Shown: in pieces, positions 40,515 through 43,180 of the stretch
Layout: every line of letters starts with the position of its first letter
How positions within the stretch are numbered: position 1 is the stretch's first letter
From: Sulfuricurvum sp.
GTDB lineage: Bacteria; Campylobacterota; Campylobacteria; Campylobacterales; Sulfurimonadaceae
Direction: 5' to 3'
DNA length: 43,180 nucleotides
Assembly: GCF_028688295.1 (NCBI RefSeq)
Contig: NZ_JAQTYM010000015.1
Coordinates: 1-43,180, forward strand
Position numbers and translations under genes: made by a program
Notes under the pieces: generated by a model
Told to the model about the DNA's origin: nothing
The model's input: the letters and a program-made list of their open reading frames with translations, nothing else
Databases searched by the model: none

Positions 40515-41618
40515 ATGTTACTTTTTACCCCAGGCCCTACCCCTGTTCCTGAATCTGTCCGTGTTGCGATGGCAGGCGAGACACTGCACCACCGTACGCC
40601 GGAATTTGAAGCGATTTTTGAACGAACCCGCACATTGTTATTTGAACTTCTTGGGATGGATGAAGTATTGATGCTTGCGTCATCGGGCACAGGAGCGATG
40701 GAAGGTGCGGTGATCAATCTCGCTCACTCCAAACTCCTCTCGATCAATTCGGGAAAATTCGGTGAGCGTTTCGGCAAAATCGCCGTAGCTCATGGGATCG
40801 CAAACGTTGAAATTAAACACGAATGGGACACTCCGGCAACCGTAGAGGAAGTCCAAACGGCATTGAACGCAAACCCGGATATCGATGCGATTGCGATTCA
40901 AATCTGCGAAAGTGCGGGCGGATTGCGCCACAGTGTTGAAGCGATCGCAGCGGCAGTTAAAGTACATAACCCAGCTATTATGGTGATTGCTGATGGTATC
41001 ACGGCGGTGGGTGTTGAGAAAATCGACGTCACCAATATCGACTGTTTGATTTCAGGGAGCCAAAAAGCATTGATGCTCCCTCCGGGGCTTGCGATCATGG
41101 GTCTCTCCAATGCGGCGATTGAAAAAATGGGAAGCGGCAAAGGGTATTATTTCAACCTCGTTACCGAGATTAAAAATCAGCGCAAAAACACGACAGCATG
41201 GACGGCGGCAACGACGATTACCATCGGATTAGAGTCTATTTTGAACCGCATCAAAGCAGAGGGTGGACTCGATAAGCTCTACGCCGACACGGCGCGCCGT
41301 GCGCAAGCAACCCGCGAAGCGATGGTAGCAATCGGTCTTTCTATTTATCCAACAGCTCCCGCTGATTCGATGACGACGGTAGGGGACGCGGAAGCGAAAA
41401 AAATCCGATCAACTCTCAAAGCGTTCGATGTGAATGTCGCGGGTGGACAAGATCACATCAAAGATTCGATTTTCCGTATCAACCACATGGGTCTGATCGC
41501 TCCGTATGAAGCGTGTTGGGCAGCGAATGCGGTGGAATTGGCACTCGATAAAATGGGACGCCGCGCCTATGACGGAACCGCTAACCGCGTGTTTAACACC
41601 GTCTATTTTGGACTCTAG
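40515..41618 (+). CDS. Class V aminotransferase (alanine-glyoxylate / serine-pyruvate type)
   Basis: The 367-residue PLP enzyme begins LLFTPGPTPVPESVRVAMA and has HHRTPEFEAIF, MLASSGTGAMEGAVINL, VIADGITAVGVEKIDV and the PLP lysine in SGSQKALMLPPGLA (Lys184). This is the alanine-glyoxylate/serine-glyoxylate aminotransferase group. In bacteria lacking a classical phosphoserine route such enzymes may serve serine or glycine metabolism, so the substrate is uncertain. An AAGGAA ribosome site precedes the ATG. hisZ follows after four bases, indicating one transcript. Confidence 0.88.
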   Translation: MLLFTPGPTPVPESVRVAMAGETLHHRTPEFEAIFERTRTLLFELLGMDEVLMLASSGTGAMEGAVINLAHSKLLSINSGKFGERFGKIAVAHGIANVEIKHEWDTPATVEEVQTALNANPDIDAIAIQICESAGGLRHSVEAIAAAVKVHNPAIMVIADGITAVGVEKIDVTNIDCLISGSQKALMLPPGLAIMGLSNAAIEKMGSGKGYYFNLVTEIKNQRKNTTAWTAATTITIGLESILNRIKAEGGLDKLYADTARRAQATREAMVAIGLSIYPTAPADSMTTVGDAEAKKIRSTLKAFDVNVAGGQDHIKDSIFRINHMGLIAPYEACWAANAVELALDKMGRRAYDGTANRVFNTVYFGL

Positions 41619-41622
41619 TATT

Positions 41623-42468
41623 ATGGTATTTGAACACGAAATCCCTGAGGGTTCCAAGCTCTATTTTGCCGCTACGGCAAAGACCAAACGACTTATCGAA
41701 ACCAAAGCGAGCACACTTCTGAGCGATGCAGGCTTTGAAGAGATCATTACACCGCTGTTTTCATATCATCAGCACATGAGTGTTTGCGATCAGCGTGAGT
41801 TGATCCGAGTTAATGACAGCGAAAATCATCCGATCAGCCTCCGTGCCGATTCGACGATTGATGTCGTCCGTATCATCAACAAACGCCTCGGCGGTAATAC
41901 GGAACACAAAAAATGGTTCTATATCCAACCGGTATACCGTTATCCTGCGGACGAGCAGTATCAAATCGGGGTTGAGATCATTGATGAGCCGAATCTCAAA
42001 GTTGCACTGACCCAAGCCACGCGGATTTTAAATGTGTTGGAGATGAAGCCGTTATTGCAAATATCCAATATTAATATTCCACGACTCCTTACCGAGATGT
42101 TGAATTTGAACTTGGATGATTTTCGTCATGTGAACATCGAGAAATTTTTGTCCCTTAAAATCGACTGGTTGACCCGATTGGTTTACATGCAGCATGCTGA
42201 TGAGATCGATGCTGTTGCCGCAATCGTCCCAGACGCGATCAAACCGGAGCTTTTGAAAATAAAAGAGCTCTGCGAAGGGCTCGAATATCCGAATGTAGTC
42301 ATAGCCCCTTTGTATTACGCTAAAATGCTCTATTATGATGAGCTTTTTTTCCGTGTTATCGAGGCTAATGAAGTCTATGCGATGGGCGGACGCTATAAAA
42401 GCGACGAAACTGTTTCAGTCGGATTCGCTATTTACACCGATGCGTTGATTGACGCATTACACCAATAA
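41623..42468 (+). CDS. hisZ: ATP phosphoribosyltransferase regulatory subunit (HisZ-like)
   Basis: HisZ is a catalytically inactive histidyl-tRNA-synthetase relative that activates the short HisG in histidine synthesis. The 281-residue protein has the class II fold pieces IPEGSKLYFAATAKTKRLIE, LLSDAGFEEIITPLFSYHQH, ISLRADSTIDVVRIINKRLG, FYIQPVYRYP and a C-terminal YAMGGRYKSDETVSVGFAIY. The length is far below HisRS and no anticodon-binding domain follows. A longer frame from 41506 would overlap the aminotransferase by over 110 bases, so the ATG at 41623 is chosen. purA follows after 18 bases. Confidence 0.85.
   Translation: MVFEHEIPEGSKLYFAATAKTKRLIETKASTLLSDAGFEEIITPLFSYHQHMSVCDQRELIRVNDSENHPISLRADSTIDVVRIINKRLGGNTEHKKWFYIQPVYRYPADEQYQIGVEIIDEPNLKVALTQATRILNVLEMKPLLQISNINIPRLLTEMLNLNLDDFRHVNIEKFLSLKIDWLTRLVYMQHADEIDAVAAIVPDAIKPELLKIKELCEGLEYPNVVIAPLYYAKMLYYDELFFRVIEANEVYAMGGRYKSDETVSVGFAIYTDALIDALHQ

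Positions 42469-43180
<712 letters not shown>

Noticed and set aside
41506-41622. N-terminal extension of HisZ
   Set aside because: It would overlap the aminotransferase coding region in another frame by over 110 bases, and family similarity begins at the ATG at 41623.

Overview
The window looks like a chromosomal segment of a free-living member of the Campylobacterota (Epsilonproteobacteria), most like Sulfuricurvum or Sulfurimonas. The reasons are a Campylobacter-type N-glycosylation (pgl) locus with a PglB oligosaccharyltransferase, a futalosine-pathway MqnA, a SurA-like chaperone gene divergent from gltX (the arrangement I recall as Cj1289/Cj1288c in Campylobacter jejuni), many chemosensory and c-di-GMP genes, and moderate-to-low GC. 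The genus is inferred from gene content, not from a search.

Layout. 1-1030 (minus): a dual-CDGSH iron-sulfur protein followed by an MBL-fold hydrolase cut by the window edge. 1191-4327 (plus): a periplasmic sugar-binding-type protein overlapping a membrane GGDEF-EAL protein, probably one c-di-GMP sensor unit. 4388-4813 (minus): four tRNAs (Gly-GCC, Leu-TAA, Cys-GCA, Ser-TGA in transcription order) behind a good promoter. 4957-6645 (plus): ilvD. 6731-23409 (minus): fifteen tightly packed, mostly overlapping genes for protein N-glycosylation: an unknown coiled-coil protein, a PglK-like flippase, glf, three glycosyltransferases, two methyltransferases, PglA, PglC, an ATP-grasp enzyme, a HAD hydrolase, PglB, PglE and PglF. 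23484-25289 (plus): asnB. 25292-26304 (minus): tandem stand-alone GAF proteins. 26425-29135: a DUF465 protein, dcd, accB and accC. 29242-31371: a chemoreceptor with a zinc-binding CZB domain. 31596-34584: SurA-like chaperone, gltX, mqnA. 34694-36560: moaD-moaE-moeA. 36648-37973: a YajR-like MFS transporter. 38074-39608: rdgB, a truncated small gene run into palindromic repeats, and a small membrane protein. 39621-40400: uppP. 40515-43180: a class V aminotransferase, hisZ and the 5' part of purA.

How the genes work together. PglF and PglE should make a UDP-4-amino-4,6-dideoxy-N-acetyl sugar. PglC loads the sugar phosphate onto undecaprenyl phosphate, PglA and the other transferases extend it, the ABC protein flips it and PglB transfers it to Asn. 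UppP further along can recycle the lipid carrier. No PglD-type acetyltransferase is present. Instead an ATP-grasp gene overlaps pglC by four bases, which recalls the Neisseria PglB2 fusion (phosphoglycosyltransferase plus ATP-grasp) that makes a glyceramido sugar. With glf (galactofuranose supply) and two methyltransferases, this predicts an N-glycan different from the Campylobacter one and is the most interesting part of the window.

The genes at about 11.8-13.2 kb and 16.9-19.7 kb are visibly AT-richer than the conserved pgl genes, as in exchangeable glycan cassettes. Two families of REP-like palindromes are scattered through the window, including a mosaic at 38.82-38.98 kb. I saw no rRNA, CRISPR array, transposase or prophage gene.
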